Assembly: GCA_027382625.1 (NCBI GenBank)
Contig: JAJKFJ010020711.1
Span: 1-49,759 of the forward strand
Length of the DNA: 49,759 nt
Direction of reading: 5' to 3'
Source of the DNA: Tetmemena sp. SeJ-2015
Lineage: Eukaryota > Ciliophora > Spirotrichea > Sporadotrichida > Oxytrichidae
Position 1 is the first letter of the stretch, and each line of letters begins with the position of its first letter. The position numbers and the translations under genes were made by a program. The notes beneath the pieces were generated by a model, which did not search any database, was not told where the DNA came from, and saw only the letters and a program-made list of their open reading frames with translations. Below are positions 32,991-46,349 of this stretch, piece by piece.

Positions 32991-35900
32991 GCCCTAATCT
33001 AGAATAAATCGGACAGCCATCTTGGATAATTCTATGTTTCCATTCTTCTTCATCTGTATATAAATGACTCATTATAAAATTCTTATACTAAGTTTCTTTT
33101 TAGTAATCTTTGCAGGCTTTAAATGTGCTTATCGGATTTTCTGCTATGTAAAATAATTTTAATATTCTATTAAATTTTGCAACGCTAATTATTTTTACTA
33201 CTTTAAGTGTAATCTTAAATATATACAGAGATTAAATATTATTAAAAAAGTTAATTAGAGATTTTCTTTAAAACCCATTTTTATCAAAATTAAGCTTACA
33301 GGAAAGTAAATATAGACAGGATGAAAGTTAAATTATTATATCAAGTTAAATATAATTAAAATTTAAGAATTTAAATATCCTAAAGAAAACAAATAAAGAA
33401 GCTTAGTCATAAGATGATTTAGAAAAATTTAATTAAATTTTAAAGGGAAAATAAAAGAGCAAGACAAAAAGTTTATAAATCTTGTTTAGCTTTTGGTGTG
33501 CATTTTTTGTAAAATGGAATTTTTCTTTAAATTTCTTTTAAAAGAACCCTTTTATAGTTATAAATTAATTTATTTTGAAACATTTCTCATAATTTTTCTC
33601 TCGAATCTTCTGCTTTTTAATTTACTAAAATTTATTTTAGAAAAATAGAACCAGATATACATTTCAGATTTGCAACGAGAGGTTCAATATCTTCAGTCCT
33701 ATCTATTTAAAGAAATTATTACAAATTTTAATATATTAAAACTCTTTAAGAAATGATATGATTTAGATTTTGCAACTTATATAAACTAAGAATGTAGACT
33801 AAAACATATATAAGAAAAAGAATTGCTGAAAAAGTTTTCTGAGAATTAAATTAATTTAAGCAGATAATTCTAGGAAAAGATAGATGAAAATATATTCTTC
33901 ATTAAAATCAGATTATAACTAGCTTTCAATCTCTAATTAGACTTATCATTTGAGAATTAATAATTTGCTTTAAATATATTGCTTTTAGCAAATTTTATTA
34001 GAATTTAAATATCTCAACAAAAAAATGATAGCTAAAATATTTTTAAATTTTATGAATCTGAAAATTGCAGGATGTAAATAAACTTCTTTGGAGTAACCTC
34101 AGCCATAAAGATATGATATGAACAGTTATTAAGAGAGGTTATCCTAGAACAAAACAAAAGCATCATCGTCTAGTTCCAATAACAATGAGCAAAATTTTAA
34201 CGCTCTAAAAATGTTAATATATCAGCTCTAAGAAGTTAATACAAACTTAGTAAGCTTGCTCGACCAAATGAAAATTGTTTAAAATTTGGAACATAATTAA
34301 TAGCCAAAATATATTTATACATTAAATTCAGGATAAAGTATTTTAGACATAAATATTTTTTTGAAAGACAAAATTATAATTCAAACGAAGTATAAGGCAA
34401 AGAAAAATTATTCTATAATCTTATAAACACTTAATTTAAAAGAAAAAATGTTTATGAATAAATTTATAGTCAAATATATATTTACTTATGAAAGCAAAAG
34501 AAGATGCTTGGAATTCAAAAGAAAACCAAAATAATAATAATATATTTATAAGAAAGTGATATTAATTAATTTTAGGAATAAATATTTTAAAGCCTTTTAA
34601 TTATTTTGAATAACTATCATTTACACATATCTCAAATATTTTAAAAAAGTGCATTAATTGCTGAAATAGAGAACTTACAAAAAATTAAATTATTTTGTCT
34701 ATAAATAACATGTAAGGCCCAATATTCGAATGATTAAAAAGATAAAAAGAAAATGCCATTTAATATTATATAATTGATAAAAAAAAGCATTAGAAGACTT
34801 AGAATTCAGTAGTATCATAAGAATTTTACGATTATAATAAAAAGTTGGAGTTATTATATTGAATAAAAATATAGTAGAAATTTAAAGGAAAATATAAAAT
34901 TTTCAAGATTAGATAAAACAGTCATTGGTTTATTTATCCCATTCCTACAGTTGCAAACATTAAGTCTCCGGTCTGTAAAATAGTAGAAAATTTCTAATTT
35001 CTTATATTTATATTAAAAATTTTCAGCTTAAGCCTCCTTGAATTAAAGATAAGTATTTTTATTTTGAGAACAGGATGATAATTTTTTATGAAAGTTCAAA
35101 ATACAATTCTTGTCCATTCTTTAAAGTATACAATTTCGTATAATTGACAAGAAAATCAATAAATTATGAAATTTAATTTGTAATTTTTTTGATTATGAAG
35201 ATGATCATTAGAACAAGTTTGATATCAATGCTAGCAAATATCTTTAAGATTACATTATTCAAATTATGATGTATTTTAAAAAAAGGAAAATCTCTTAATT
35301 ATAAACCATCATTTTTAATTTTATGCCAAAAATTAAACTCAATATATTATCATATTTTCTATTTAATATATTTTATAAATTAATAAAAATATTTCAGAAA
35401 ACAAAAACAAAATATCAATAGAAAGCTTAAAGCAAGAAATCCAAACTCTACAGAATAATTTATTTATAAGGGTTTAATAAATTTAATCAAGATAATTTTT
35501 TTTAAAAGCTTAAAAAATAATTAAAATTCTATCGATTAATTTTGTAAACATTAAAAAACCTATAATTTAATTTTTATAATTACCATAAAGATTAACTTTT
35601 ATAGTATTCTAAAACACCTATTTAATTTTATTTTAAAAGTTATTAAAATCAAGAAGATAACATATGATGAATGTAGAAATGCAAATATTAACTATTATAA
35701 AAGTTGAAATTCTAAAACACAAAATATTTCTGAAAAAATTAAAAATGCTTAAAAGAAATTCTTATGACGATCTGTTTTAATAATGGAGATTCCTTCATCA
35801 TTAAAAGTTTTCGGATCCTAAGAGGCCCAGTGGTTCATTATTCATAGAAAGTTTTTGAAATTAAAAAAATAGTTTTGTCATTGTTCCAGTATTCAAACCG

Positions 35901-38769
35901 AAATAAATTCTTTTGTAAGCTTTATTTTAACTATAACTTTAAATTATAAAGATAATTCAATTAAAGATTCTCGAAAATATAATTGGAGATCTGAAAAATA
36001 ATTGGCAATATAAAATGAACCTTTTCTGTTTGCATCTGAAAAGAAATATTCTTTTCATTTTTATAATTAAAGCAATTGTAAATTATTTAATAATCGAGAT
36101 GAACTTTAGAAAAAAAATGAAGCTATTAATTATAATAACGTAAATCTTAACCAAAATTAGAATGAATAATTACAAAGATTCATAATTGACCTAGAGATTA
36201 TAATCTAATTTATTTGGATTTAGGTTTAAAAGTTTTTGTTATATAAAATTAAATTAGAAGGAAAAACTATTTTATTTAAATTTTTTTAAAATATATTGAA
36301 ATTGATTGAGGAAATTTTTTTAAAAATGAATATCAGTCGGATATGTTTAGCGGGCAATTAGATAATCTTGGGATGATTAACTTATTGTCTGTTAAGATTT
36401 CTCTAAATTATTTATAATTGTATAAATAATTAAATAAGAATTAAAATCAATGAAGATCTATATATTATGGAGGATCAATGTGAGAGTAATTACTAATTAC
36501 TCTCACATTGATTCTCAAGCAATCAAATTCTTTTTTATTATGAAAAATTTAAAAAATCAATGCTTTCCATAGGGATTTAGATTCATTTTATTTAAAAGCA
36601 AAAAAGAAAAATTTTAGAATTACTTAAGAAATAAATTCCAAAATTAATAGTTTTTTATTCATACTCTGATCACACTGAGAAAATTGAACGGCCCAAATGA
36701 AATAATATTTTAAGATCTTCATTAGGTACTAAAATACACTTTCAAAATAATATTTATTTATAATACTGTTGAAAACCTATTATGAAAAGGATAAAAAATA
36801 TTAAATTTAAAATAATAAATTGACTTAAAATTAATAATCCTTTAAATCAGGCTAAAATACTGATTATCTTTTTAATTCGGTCCATTTTTATTTTTTATTA
36901 TTTTTTTTAAAATCCTATTATAGGGAATTGAATATCATATTTGTAAATCAGTTAATGGAACTGATCTAAAAGCATTATCTTTAAATCAATTTTATTAAAA
37001 TTTGTAGCTTAACAATCATAAATGAAAGTAATAGAATAAAGTCTTCGAAAAGGTTTCTATTTATTTTATTGTTACTAAAAGTTTCCAAACTTAGTAAATG
37101 AGAGAAGAGTGGAATTAATCGCTTCATATCTTATTTTTTTGTTCCATATTTGATAATCATATTGAAAATTAATTATTGAAATTACAATTTTAAATTTATC
37201 ATTCACGATATAATTTAATTATTAATTAAATTTAAATAAGACTTATTTTTTCAAAACTATAGTTAAAGTAACTTGTAAATAGAATTAAGAATATTTGAAA
37301 GAAATATATTATTCTTTAAAATAAGAAATATATTTTTTGAGAATGTAGAGTAGCAAAACAAGGTATTAAGATTCGACAAATTATATTAATTTATTTAATC
37401 AGAGCTTGAGAAATTACTAAAATAACACTAATAAGAGAATTTAGACTTAAAAACTAAAATAGTTCTCGCTGAAAGAAATTTTTATTTATATCTTTATTTT
37501 AAACTCATCTCACTAGAAATAAGATACATTCTTAGGGACAAATAATACCTAAAACAGAGTAAATAATCAGAATAAATATTATTATTTAGGTTTTAAAATT
37601 TTAAAAATATCTGATTCCTCTCCAAATTATATCCTGAATTTAAATGAGGATACTTTAAGAAAGAATTTCTTCAATTCTAGGGTTATTATTTACTTTAACA
37701 GCATTTAAAATTGAGTAATATCCTTAAAATTATTACATTAGAAAGAATTTATATCTGAATTGAATCTCGGCACATTTTTGCTATTATCAAAGAAAATTTA
37801 TAGGTTGACAGAATTGCATTCAATAAGAGTGCAAAAAAAATAATCTTCGTGAAATAATAACTATTTTAGACTCAAAAATTAAAATATGATCAATGAATAT
37901 ATTTAACAAGATAACAAATTTTATAAAATTAACTTAATTTAAATCCATAATATATTTTAATGATAAAAAAAGAAAATTTACCAAAGTTCAATTCCTAATA
38001 AATCTTTACAATAATTTATAAATTCATATTTTTTTAATTAAATTAAATAGATTTATAGCAATCAATATATTAGAAATTATAAATTTATAGAATGAAGAGA
38101 ATTTAGAAGAATATACTTATTCAGACTTACATTCTTAGCAAAGTGCTATTAGCTAAGTCCCTGAATTTAATTCAAAGTCAGTTGCTATGACACATAATAT
38201 ATTGGATAGAGCTTGTGCGGGCAGACAACCTCAGAGTTTCGTTCCTTCATAATCTGCAGTGATAATAATTTAATAAGGAACTTATAATGAAAGTGAATAA
38301 TTGAATATAATCGATAAAATTTTAGTTGAGTATATTTAAAATTTTTTTTTAAAAAAAAAAACTTAAAAGATAAAACTAACAAGAAATATTCAAATTCAAG
38401 GGGTTGCAAACATTTAGAAAGATATGAGCAATAAATTTTATCTTAAATACAAGAGTCTTTTATCGTAACTTTTTTTACTTTTGTAATTTAATTCTTTCTA
38501 ATTTTATTTTTATGGCAAAGTGAATTATATATTAGATTTCGAGATAATTTATAGTTTCGTATTCCTTTTATCAAAGAAATTCATAAAAATTAAAATTATA
38601 GAAAATAAAAATTAAATCTAAGACTAATTGAATAAAATAAAATTATTAAGTTTAAAAACCTTTTACTCACTTAAATCTATAAATTATTCCGGAAAAATAT
38701 TTAAAGAACAGATTGGTATTATTTAATTCTTTCCATTTTTTATTATAGCTAAGAATTTAATAAAAAAGA
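32991..38769. other. Long AT-rich stretch
   Basis: No supported gene over about 5.8 kb. The only structure that stands out is the hairpin at 36474-36512. The 74-codon frame at 38185-38409 lies across a T-run and is not supported. Confidence 0.6.
36474..36512. other. Perfect 18-bp hairpin
   Basis: atcaatgtgagagtaatt, loop act, then the exact complement. The stem has G/C pairs unusual for this region. No T-run or gene beside it explains it; it could be a tiny foldback element or a cruciform. Confidence 0.85.
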
Positions 38770-39147
38770 GAATTAAATTAGATATTAAATTAAAATGGAA
38801 TAAATCAGTGACCGTTGAAGTGTGTCCAATTTAAATAATTATTACACCATTCGATTTAGCATCAAATTTTAAGAATTTTTATCCTTGCAACTTTTGTGTG
38901 GGAGCGCTCAGTCAAAAATTATAAGTGACACAAGTTTAGAAGAAAATGATCAAGATGAGGAAGAAGAGTGCGTGAGTCATATCTCACTGCTGAGAGGAGC
39001 TACGAAGATGATAAAAGAAGAAACTCATATTAAATTTTGATTCTCTATCTAAGAAGCTGCAGATCAGGGGGTGAATCTATGTTTAACAGACTCGAAGTTA
39101 CAGCTCTCCATTTATTATTTTAACCAATCTCCAATTTTAATTAAAAT
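38770..39147 (+). repeat. Dispersed ~360-bp repeat, copy C
   Basis: Starts gatattaaattaaaatgg, contains gttgaagtgtgtccaat, gtgggagcgctcagtc, gctgcagatcagggggtga, and ends ccatttattattttaacc. Confidence 0.85.
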
Positions 39148-39214
39148 TCCTACTATATACTATTGTATATAAAAGAATTTTACTTAATAAATACTCATGT
39201 ATATATTTTTATAA

Positions 39215-39375
39215 AAAGATTATAAAGTAAAGTAAAGTAAAAGTAAAATTTGAGGAATGTAAATTAATAATCAATTTAAAAACCAGCACTTATTATAGTA
39301 CTAGTTAGTAAATCGTATTAATATCCTATGTAAGATGGCTTTATATTAAGGTTTATAGGGATACTTTCAATCCAG
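39215..39375 (+). repeat. Dispersed repeat pair, copy 2
   Basis: Second copy of the 9640-9795 repeat: agtaaagtaaagtaaa, cagcacttatt, tcctatgtaaga, tatattaag, tagggatact in the same order. Here it follows about 70 bp after the 360-bp repeat. Confidence 0.6.
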
Positions 39376-39956
39376 TGGGCAACCACTAGTATTAAAATTT
39401 CCTATATTTGCTGGATCTGTCTCCTTGTCTGTCCTGCTTCCAGCTAAAAAGATTATAAATAATGAAGATTATGATAAATTATTTTAGATTATCTATGAAG
39501 ATATATCTTTGAATGTGATTATATTTTTTATCTAACGAAAACAAAAATTATTACAAAATTTAGTATTTTTTTATTTGATTAACAGCATTTAATATTGAAT
39601 TCTTGAATTCCATATTCTAAATACATTGCGAGATTAATTTGAGAATTGATATTCTGAGAATCAGTTAGATAATCAAGAGTAGAATAAAAAACTATTTACC
39701 TCTAATTCCTAATTAATTTCATTTAATAATTGACTTCCTGACCATCTGAACAACGTCCAGATTAAATAATCTGGAAAGATGAAATTTAAGAATAAATTCA
39801 CTTATACTTTTATTCTAATTCACTTAAATAACTTAAGATAGCGCGAAGAATATATTCTTTAGAGTTTATGTGCTGCATGCAAATTCTTCAGTTAGTGAAT
39901 TTTTCATGAATTTACAAGTAAAGAATATAATCTGTTTTACTTAGAATAAAATTATA

Positions 39957-40290
39957 TACCTATGGATCAATTCGAGCCACCTCTGAGCGGCAGAGATTCC
40001 TCCATATTTTCCATTCTATTTTTGAATTGAGGCGAGCGAATATTGATCTCTTTGATATATGCTGCTCAAGACTTAAATAGCTCTTTCCTTGAGTACCTTA
40101 TCATATATACATCTGAGCCAGTTAATGGTAGAGTAGTGGCTAGGGATCGTCTTCGAGATTTTAGCTAGTCTAATCTGCCCTCCTCGCAGTCTTTTTTTCT
40201 TGAGCATCCAGCGTCTTTTGATGTCTCATCCTCGGCTGGCTTTTTTCACTAGCCACGTGTAACTAGCACTTCTGAGCCCCTACTGTCTGA
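39957..40290 (-). CDS. Small basic protein, unknown
   Basis: The minus strand from about 40290 reads a basic, protein-like sequence: KRRWMLKKKRLRGGQIRLAK, then NWLRCIYDKVLKERAIQVL, then GISAAQRWLELIH. First positions are strongly purine-biased. One TGA falls near its start (Trp possible), TAR codons fit Gln, and the end is unclear. It lies just upstream of, and divergent from, the second helicase gene, so it could belong to the same element. Family unknown; a DNA-binding role is suggested only by charge. Confidence 0.45.
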
Positions 40291-40524
40291 TATAGTGAGT
40301 TTGGGGGTGTGCCCCTAATTTATAATTTTAAGTTTATTATTAATATTAGCTGGAAATATTATTTTAAGAAACATTTCATTAATCACCTATTTTAATATCA
40401 TCTTCTTTCTCTACTATTTGTCCATCATCTATCTTTGGATATTTTTAAAACACAAGCAATATTTATTAAAAACAATAACTTTTGAGTTGTGATGTACAAG
40501 TTTCTGAATTATAATGGATTATTC

Positions 40525-40835
40525 ACAATCAACTCAAGTGTCTCAATTGACTCACTTTACTCAATTGACTCATTTGGCTCATTTATATTTGGTAATTATC
40601 TATTAAACAATTCTTGTAAAGTTAATCATGATAATTGTTATCTAAATATTTTTTAGTTATCTAATTGAACTCAGATGCCTCAGCTGCCTCAACTTTCTCA
40701 AATGTCTCAATTGACTCAATAGGCTCATTTGAACATAAATTAAATCAAACAAAAACTTTTCAAAAGATTAAATAATTCACAAAACTCAAAACACTCAAAT
40801 GTCTCAATTGACTCAACTGACTCATTTGACCACAA
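40525..40835 (+). repeat. ctcaattgactca repeat blocks
   Basis: Three blocks of a degenerate 6-12 bp repeat (ctcaattgactca, ctcaaatgtctca) at 40525-40580, 40668-40725 and 40780-40830, separated by AT-rich DNA. In frame they give Gln-Leu-Thr / Gln-Met-Ser tripeptides. A 65-nt GT-AG segment (40592-40656) lies between the first two. Confidence 0.8.
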
Positions 40836-41241
40836 CTTTATTCCAAAGATGGACTATGACTATTTCAACATCAACTACGAATACCACACACTTTCAATTG
40901 CAAGCAGTAAGATAACCTTTTAAAACTATGTGACCACTGATGTGTAAGATAATTTAAAAATATGCTCCTTGTTCAAACTATTAAAATTAAAGCTAAGATT
41001 TTTAATAGAGATGACTGAGCAAAGTTTCGATGAGTTCTTCATACACTAATTTTTTTAAACTGTGTCAAAACCCTTTTCTGAAAGTTCATCTTGCTGTAAG
41101 AAATTCTACTCACGAAAAAAGAAAAATTATTATTAGCTAATAAATTATATAGTTAATGCTTATGAGAGATTGGGAATCTCATCTGAGCTATTATAACTCA
41201 AACTGAGGGAATAAAAATTTAGAAATCTATCACAAAAAATC

Positions 41242-41345
41242 ACATGTGATTTTTCTGATCTGGCTCCAAATCGCTCTCCTTCATGCAGTTTTTGTGATTT
41301 TTCTGATCTGAAATGTGATTTTTCTGATGTGATTTCTGATAACTT
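41242..41345 (+). repeat. tgtgatttttctgat tandem repeat
   Basis: Three to four spaced copies of tgtgatttttctgatctg, encoding CDFSDL in the open frame. Likely replication slippage within the N-terminal part of the second helicase gene. Confidence 0.85.
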
Positions 41346-42347
41346 TGTGAGTGAATCAAACTGCTGCTATTGGAGAAGTACCTTAGGAGACCTCTATGAT
41401 GAAGTTTTAGTAACATTGTCAGACAATCCTTGAAATAGAACTTTGAGATGAAGCCTAACTATAAAATTGTGATAATCGACAAGTTTGACCAAACAATCAA
41501 AAAAATCCCTTTCATGACAGTCAACAAAAAGATCTGGGCATCTGTGAATTCGGCATAGCACATACTTATATAATCAGCGCTACATGCGATCCAGCCTTGC
41601 AAAGCATTCTCAAGCGTATAATATGTACTCTTGAAGTGATGACCTTTTAAAATGAGATAGAAATATTCTCAGGCATTAGACAAGACCTTGGTGGTGAGGT
41701 GACTCCCTTCTCCAGTGCAAATGAGTGGCTAGACTGGTTGAGCAATCAGCTTCAAAAGCTTGGGAACTTGATACCTCTGGCAATATTCGCTGATAAGAGC
41801 AAGATAGAGAAGATATAAGGAGAAGATCAGAAGCAAGGAATAAAGAATATCAGAGAAGGCATAGCTAAAAACATTCTAGATGATAATTATTATTAATGGA
41901 TCGATGGCGTCCTGATCCTCACTCCTGAAGAGAGCTTTGGCTACAAAACAAAGATCAATCAAGAAGCCAAAGTCTTCATATCATGCTATGCGGAGAGCGA
42001 AAGCCAGCATTTGAAGATGAGAGAGATGAGGAGCCTCTCAAGAGGTTTGCTCTAATCTGTTTACCTGCCGATCTCCAAGCAGACTAAGATGTAAATAATT
42101 CAAGGAATGCAAAACCTGGCTATCGATAATATGCTAGACTTGGAGCAGATTATGCGGATTGTATACAGGGAGATAAATTCGAAGACATTAAGCGAAGCTA
42201 TATCTCAGGCTATTCAAGAAGGGGCCAGATCTGATATTTGAAAGACTTGAAGGATCAGATGGTGGAGAAGGACTACAACAATAAAATGAGGAGGCTCCAA
42301 TCAACATAGTTAGAATAGTAAAATCACAAGCTTTGAACAAGAGTACA

Positions 42348-43037
42348 ATGAGATTAAATTTGCCCCTTAATCTGAATTAAATTTCTCAAAAATTTCACTA
42401 AGTCTACAATGAATATATATATTTGTCCCATCCTCCTCCAGATTGCGATTATCAAATGCTGTCCTGGCTTCTCTCTTACAATGCTAAAAAATACTCAGGT
42501 CTGATTATCAGAGTAGTTAGAGAACTTAATGAGAAAAAAAACCAGCAAAATGATTTGCAAAACCGATTTTATCAGCATTTATATCTCTTTCATATAGATT
42601 TTCTCAATATTGAATTCTAGTCTCTAAAAGCGGCTGGATTCTTAGAAATACTTCAGCTTAAAAAGGTTCTTAATTCGCCCCATTTTTTTGCTAGAGGTGA
42701 ACTGGGAAATCATATGCCTCACTTACTCAAACTTAATGATGAAGCAATGGTTGAAGATTTTCATAATGCTTGAAAGTGCAGTATGACGAATCTTGTTGAG
42801 GAGCGTATGCCAGTTATTGTCCTCTAGTAGGTGAAAAATTCATTGAGTTCACTTCAGGCAATTTAGAGGATTTAAACTATCTCGCTCATCTTTAAATTAG
42901 ATAAGTATTGGCTTCTTCTAAAAATGAATACAATCAGAAATGTATGCGCTAATGATATTTTTAAAATTGGATTATGTTTGCAATATTTAGAGTTAATCCA
43001 TCTTTCCATTTCACCTTTCCAAATTATTTCAATCTGA
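42348..43037 (+). CDS. Unknown 229-aa protein
   Basis: One unbroken frame from ATG 42348 to TGA 43035-43037, with TAR codons as Gln (for example before SLKAAGFLEILQ and in VLQQVKN) and one internal TGA at 42771-42773, where Trp fits (DFHNAWKCSM). The sequence is globular and leucine-rich: HPPPDCDYQMLSWLLSYN, YSGLIIRVVRELNEK, ARGELGNHMPHLLKLND, CLQYLELIHLSISPF. No signal peptide or catalytic motif recognised. It starts 106 bp after the helicase copy's stop on the same strand, so the two may be co-mobilised. This is the cleanest host-composition gene in the window and good evidence for dual-use TGA. Confidence 0.65.
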
Positions 43038-45589
43038 CCATTGTTAAGGGGTCAAGAAATCAATTATTAACTGAAATTAAGTAGGAATCAGAGACAAATA
43101 ATTTTTGATTCTACTTTTGATTATCTCCCTGATTCTCAGAATAGTATTCCGTATTAAAAATAAACTTTAGATAATTGATTCTAAGACTCAAAATTTATTT
43201 AATTTTAGATATCTCTTTTAAGAAGAATATATTGATCGTGTTTTTATAATTTATTAAAAAATGCAGCAGACTCAAGAGTAGAAGGAAGAAGGAATCAATA
43301 GAAGAAAAAAATATTTATAATGTTGTATAATTATGAATAATATCAAGTTAAAAAAATTTAAAATTAATTTAGCAATTTAGAACCTCTTGGTGCATAAAAA
43401 TAAAAAGTGAAAAACTAGATTAATTACTATTTGAGTGTAATTGTAAGTTCAATGCAGTGTACATTCAGAATCGATTTCCGAAAGTTCCAGCTTCTTTGTG
43501 TAAAACCTGAAGGATTAGGACTGATGTTTAGTCTGCTATCTTCTAAGTTAGTACTATAACCCTTGAGGGAATTATTGCTAAAAATATAAAAAGTAATTTT
43601 AGTAATTAATATTTAAGTAATTAGAGTATCCTCCAAGGGCACCAGTATTAATATATAGAATATTAAGATAATGCTATTAATTTTGCATAAATTATTTTTA
43701 AATGAAAAGTTAACTGAAGAGAAATTAAATCGCTAATTAAAAAGACATTTTTTTGGTAATTATTTTCATGAAAAAGCGATTTAATTAACTTCATTGCATC
43801 TTCTTTAATATTAAAAGTGCAAACGATAGTTTAATCCATCGTACCCCCTCTATTACTAGTTCAAGTACTGTATGCGCTACTTTTAATTAATTCTCCGTTC
43901 TCATTTTATAAATTTTAGGTTTGTTATTTACTCTTTATTTTTATGTGCTTTGTGCCTACTATTTCTGCAATAAGAATAAGAAGTTGAACCCTTTTTTATT
44001 CTCCCATGATTTCTAATTATATTAAATTAAATATAAGCAATAAAAATAAAAGGAACTTTAATTACATCACAGATTGAACCTAACAGCTTCTCAGATAGGC
44101 ATTCTCCGACAGGCTTTAAAATAATAATTTATAACGTCAGATAATTAAGTTTACATTTAAAAATAATTAAAGCACAATATACGTTTATTGAATAAGTTTG
44201 AGTTTTGGGCTTGCATGAGTATGAAGATAGTTCTTACTCAAATTCAGTTTGCTTTATTATTTATACTAGAGGGTTGATTCATTAATTCACCAACAGATGC
44301 TAAATCAAAATTTTTAGTTTAATATTTATTTACAATTCTCTATTAAAATTATAATTTATTAATTATTATTATCTTTTTATTCAACAATGATTAACAAATA
44401 AATTTTAGAAATATATTTATTATCAATCTCATAATGTTGAGGTAAATAATAGATATAGCAACTTAAATTATTAGCAGCAAAGAATTGCTTAAAGAACCTA
44501 AAATCAACTTCCTGTTTAAGTAAAAAGTATTAATTTTACTAATATAATAACAAATGATGACATCTAATTCCAAGAATAAAATTTATACATTATATTTGAC
44601 CAAAATATTTAACATTGTTATAATTTTCAGATTTATCAGTTTTAAACTTGCTAAAATTATAATTATAGTAATAATTATGAAGAATCATTTTTTTAAAAAA
44701 ATTAATGAATAAAACTTATTAAGTTGACTTAGATTTATGTGCAAGATATAATTAGTTGATCAAATAATATATTCATATTAATAAAAGGAAAAATAGATAT
44801 GATTTCTTTTTCTTCATTTAAAAATAGAATCACTAATGAAAGTGCAAACTTGAATAAAAAAAAGAGAAAGTATTTTGCATATTGAAATCAATTTTGGACT
44901 TCATAATATTTTATTTACAAGTCCAGTGTTGTAAAATCTTAGTTGCTTACTATCTACATATATTTATGATTTACTAAACATTAATGATTTAAATGAAATT
45001 GTGTTCTAACATTTTTGATTGGCTATTTTCATTTCGTTGAAGATGATGGTTTAATAATGAGTGCTCAAATGAAGAATTTATAGTCAATGAGATCTGAAGA
45101 AAAAAATTTTTTAAGGTCGCTCTCGATTTTTTTAATACTGTGATTAATTATCTTTCTCTTTTGAATTCCAGACTTTAATGATTAAATTTAAATCTTAATA
45201 TATTTTTCTTTCTTTCTAGATCTATCTTACTCACTTTCTTTCGTAAGAATTATTTTAAATTTATTCAAACAATAAACTAGATTTAGTTTTTTTGTAAATA
45301 ATTAATAGGCATAAACTTATTTGTGGTTATTTAAATTTAAAAATTATATTAAAGTATTTAAATTATTAATATATAAATAAAGTCGAAAAATGCTAGAGAT
45401 TATCTAAAAGGAAAAAAATTAAGCAAATAATTCCCCTTCGAAGTTAACTTAAGACAAATTCAATTCAAAATATCCAATTTAGATTAATTAATTAATATTG
45501 ATGATTTCTTTCATTATGAAAATAATAATGTAGAGTTTTATTCCTTGGTTCACTAATTAGATTACTCATATTTTAAATTATGATTTTTT
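43038..45589. other. AT-rich stretch
   Basis: No supported gene. A modest GC patch at 43440-43580 has no convincing frame. Confidence 0.55.
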
Positions 45590-46006
45590 TGTAATTTTAA
45601 ATAGAGTTAGTGTCTTTTATTATACTTGAGAGAATGTATAAAGATTAATTAAAATCAGTAAACCATTAGTCATTAGACCTGAGAAGTATGTCTTCCTACT
45701 TTAACTCAAATTTTAATTGCGAGAATTGTTTCTTGATAATCTTGCAGTTGAATATCTTAACTTAGCTTGAGAGCTCTACTACGATTTCACTCATTATTCC
45801 TCAACTCAGGCATTAAAGTTCACTCATTTTGAGGATACTTATAAAATGCTTGCCCCTGCTTGCTAAATGTCGAAGTCATTCATCTATTTTCTTTCACATC
45901 TTTTTAATAGAATAGTAGCTACCAAAGTTTAATCTTTTATTGAAGCATTCTACCTCTGCTAATATACTTTTTCCATTTCATTCTAGTACAGGCCTCTGTC
46001 ATCCAT
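45590..46006 (-). CDS. Unknown Gln-rich ORF
   Basis: From ATG 46006 the minus strand reads MDDRGLYQNEMEKVYQQ and TLVATILLKRCERKQMND, with TAR as Gln, for 60 codons before the first TGA. If TGA is Trp it continues with two more TGA in the next 15 codons (VNFNAWVEEQW) and a Ser/Arg/Asn-rich part (LSRNNSRNQNLSQSRK), to a TGA near 45590. The clustering of TGA leaves open that the real end is at the first one. Confidence 0.35.
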
Positions 46007-46349
46007 TAAAATTAATATTGTGATTATTAATTAAATAAATATAAAAACAAACAATGCCTGAAATGTATTTCATTTAATCACTACATATATAGAAAATAAA
46101 GACATTTTTCTTCTAAATTAAAAAAAATTATGTATAAAAACGAATTTCATTTTCTTGATTATTGTAAGAAAAAAAAATTCATAATAAGTATATATTCTTT
46201 ATATTCAGAACTTTAATACGGGCCGACGATCTAATTAGAAGATGTCTATTAGTTTTCTTAATTTCATTTAAATTTTATAAGATATACTCTTAAACAATCT
46301 GTGATTATTTGTTTAATAGTCTTTTTCAAACTATTATGAAACAACTTAA

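Larger units (their letters stand above)
40514..42241 (+). pseudogene. Second SecA-like helicase gene, frame-broken or intron-split
   Basis: The C-terminal half (about 41560-42241) clearly matches the helicase at 10507-13004: ISAT motif III (41571-41582), GVLILTPEESFGYK versus GVLILSERECNGYN, SVYLPISKQTKMQ versus SIYFPISPLTKTQ, and a shared helical SEAISQAIQEGA end, with TGA stop at 42239. Walker B lies in another frame at 41466-41489 as VIIDKFD, so the usual DE is DK. The N-terminal part (about 40836-41430) is in a third frame and includes LINYIVNAYERLGISSELL and CDFSDL repeats. At least two frame changes separate the parts: one could be a 29-nt GT-AG segment near 41411; the other, near 41555, has no clear intron. 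I did not find Walker A. Either a decayed copy or a gene with tiny introns. Confidence 0.6.

Noticed and set aside
38185..38409. 74-codon minus-strand frame
   Set aside because: Contains a poly-Lys/Phe stretch from an A/T run and has no supporting context.
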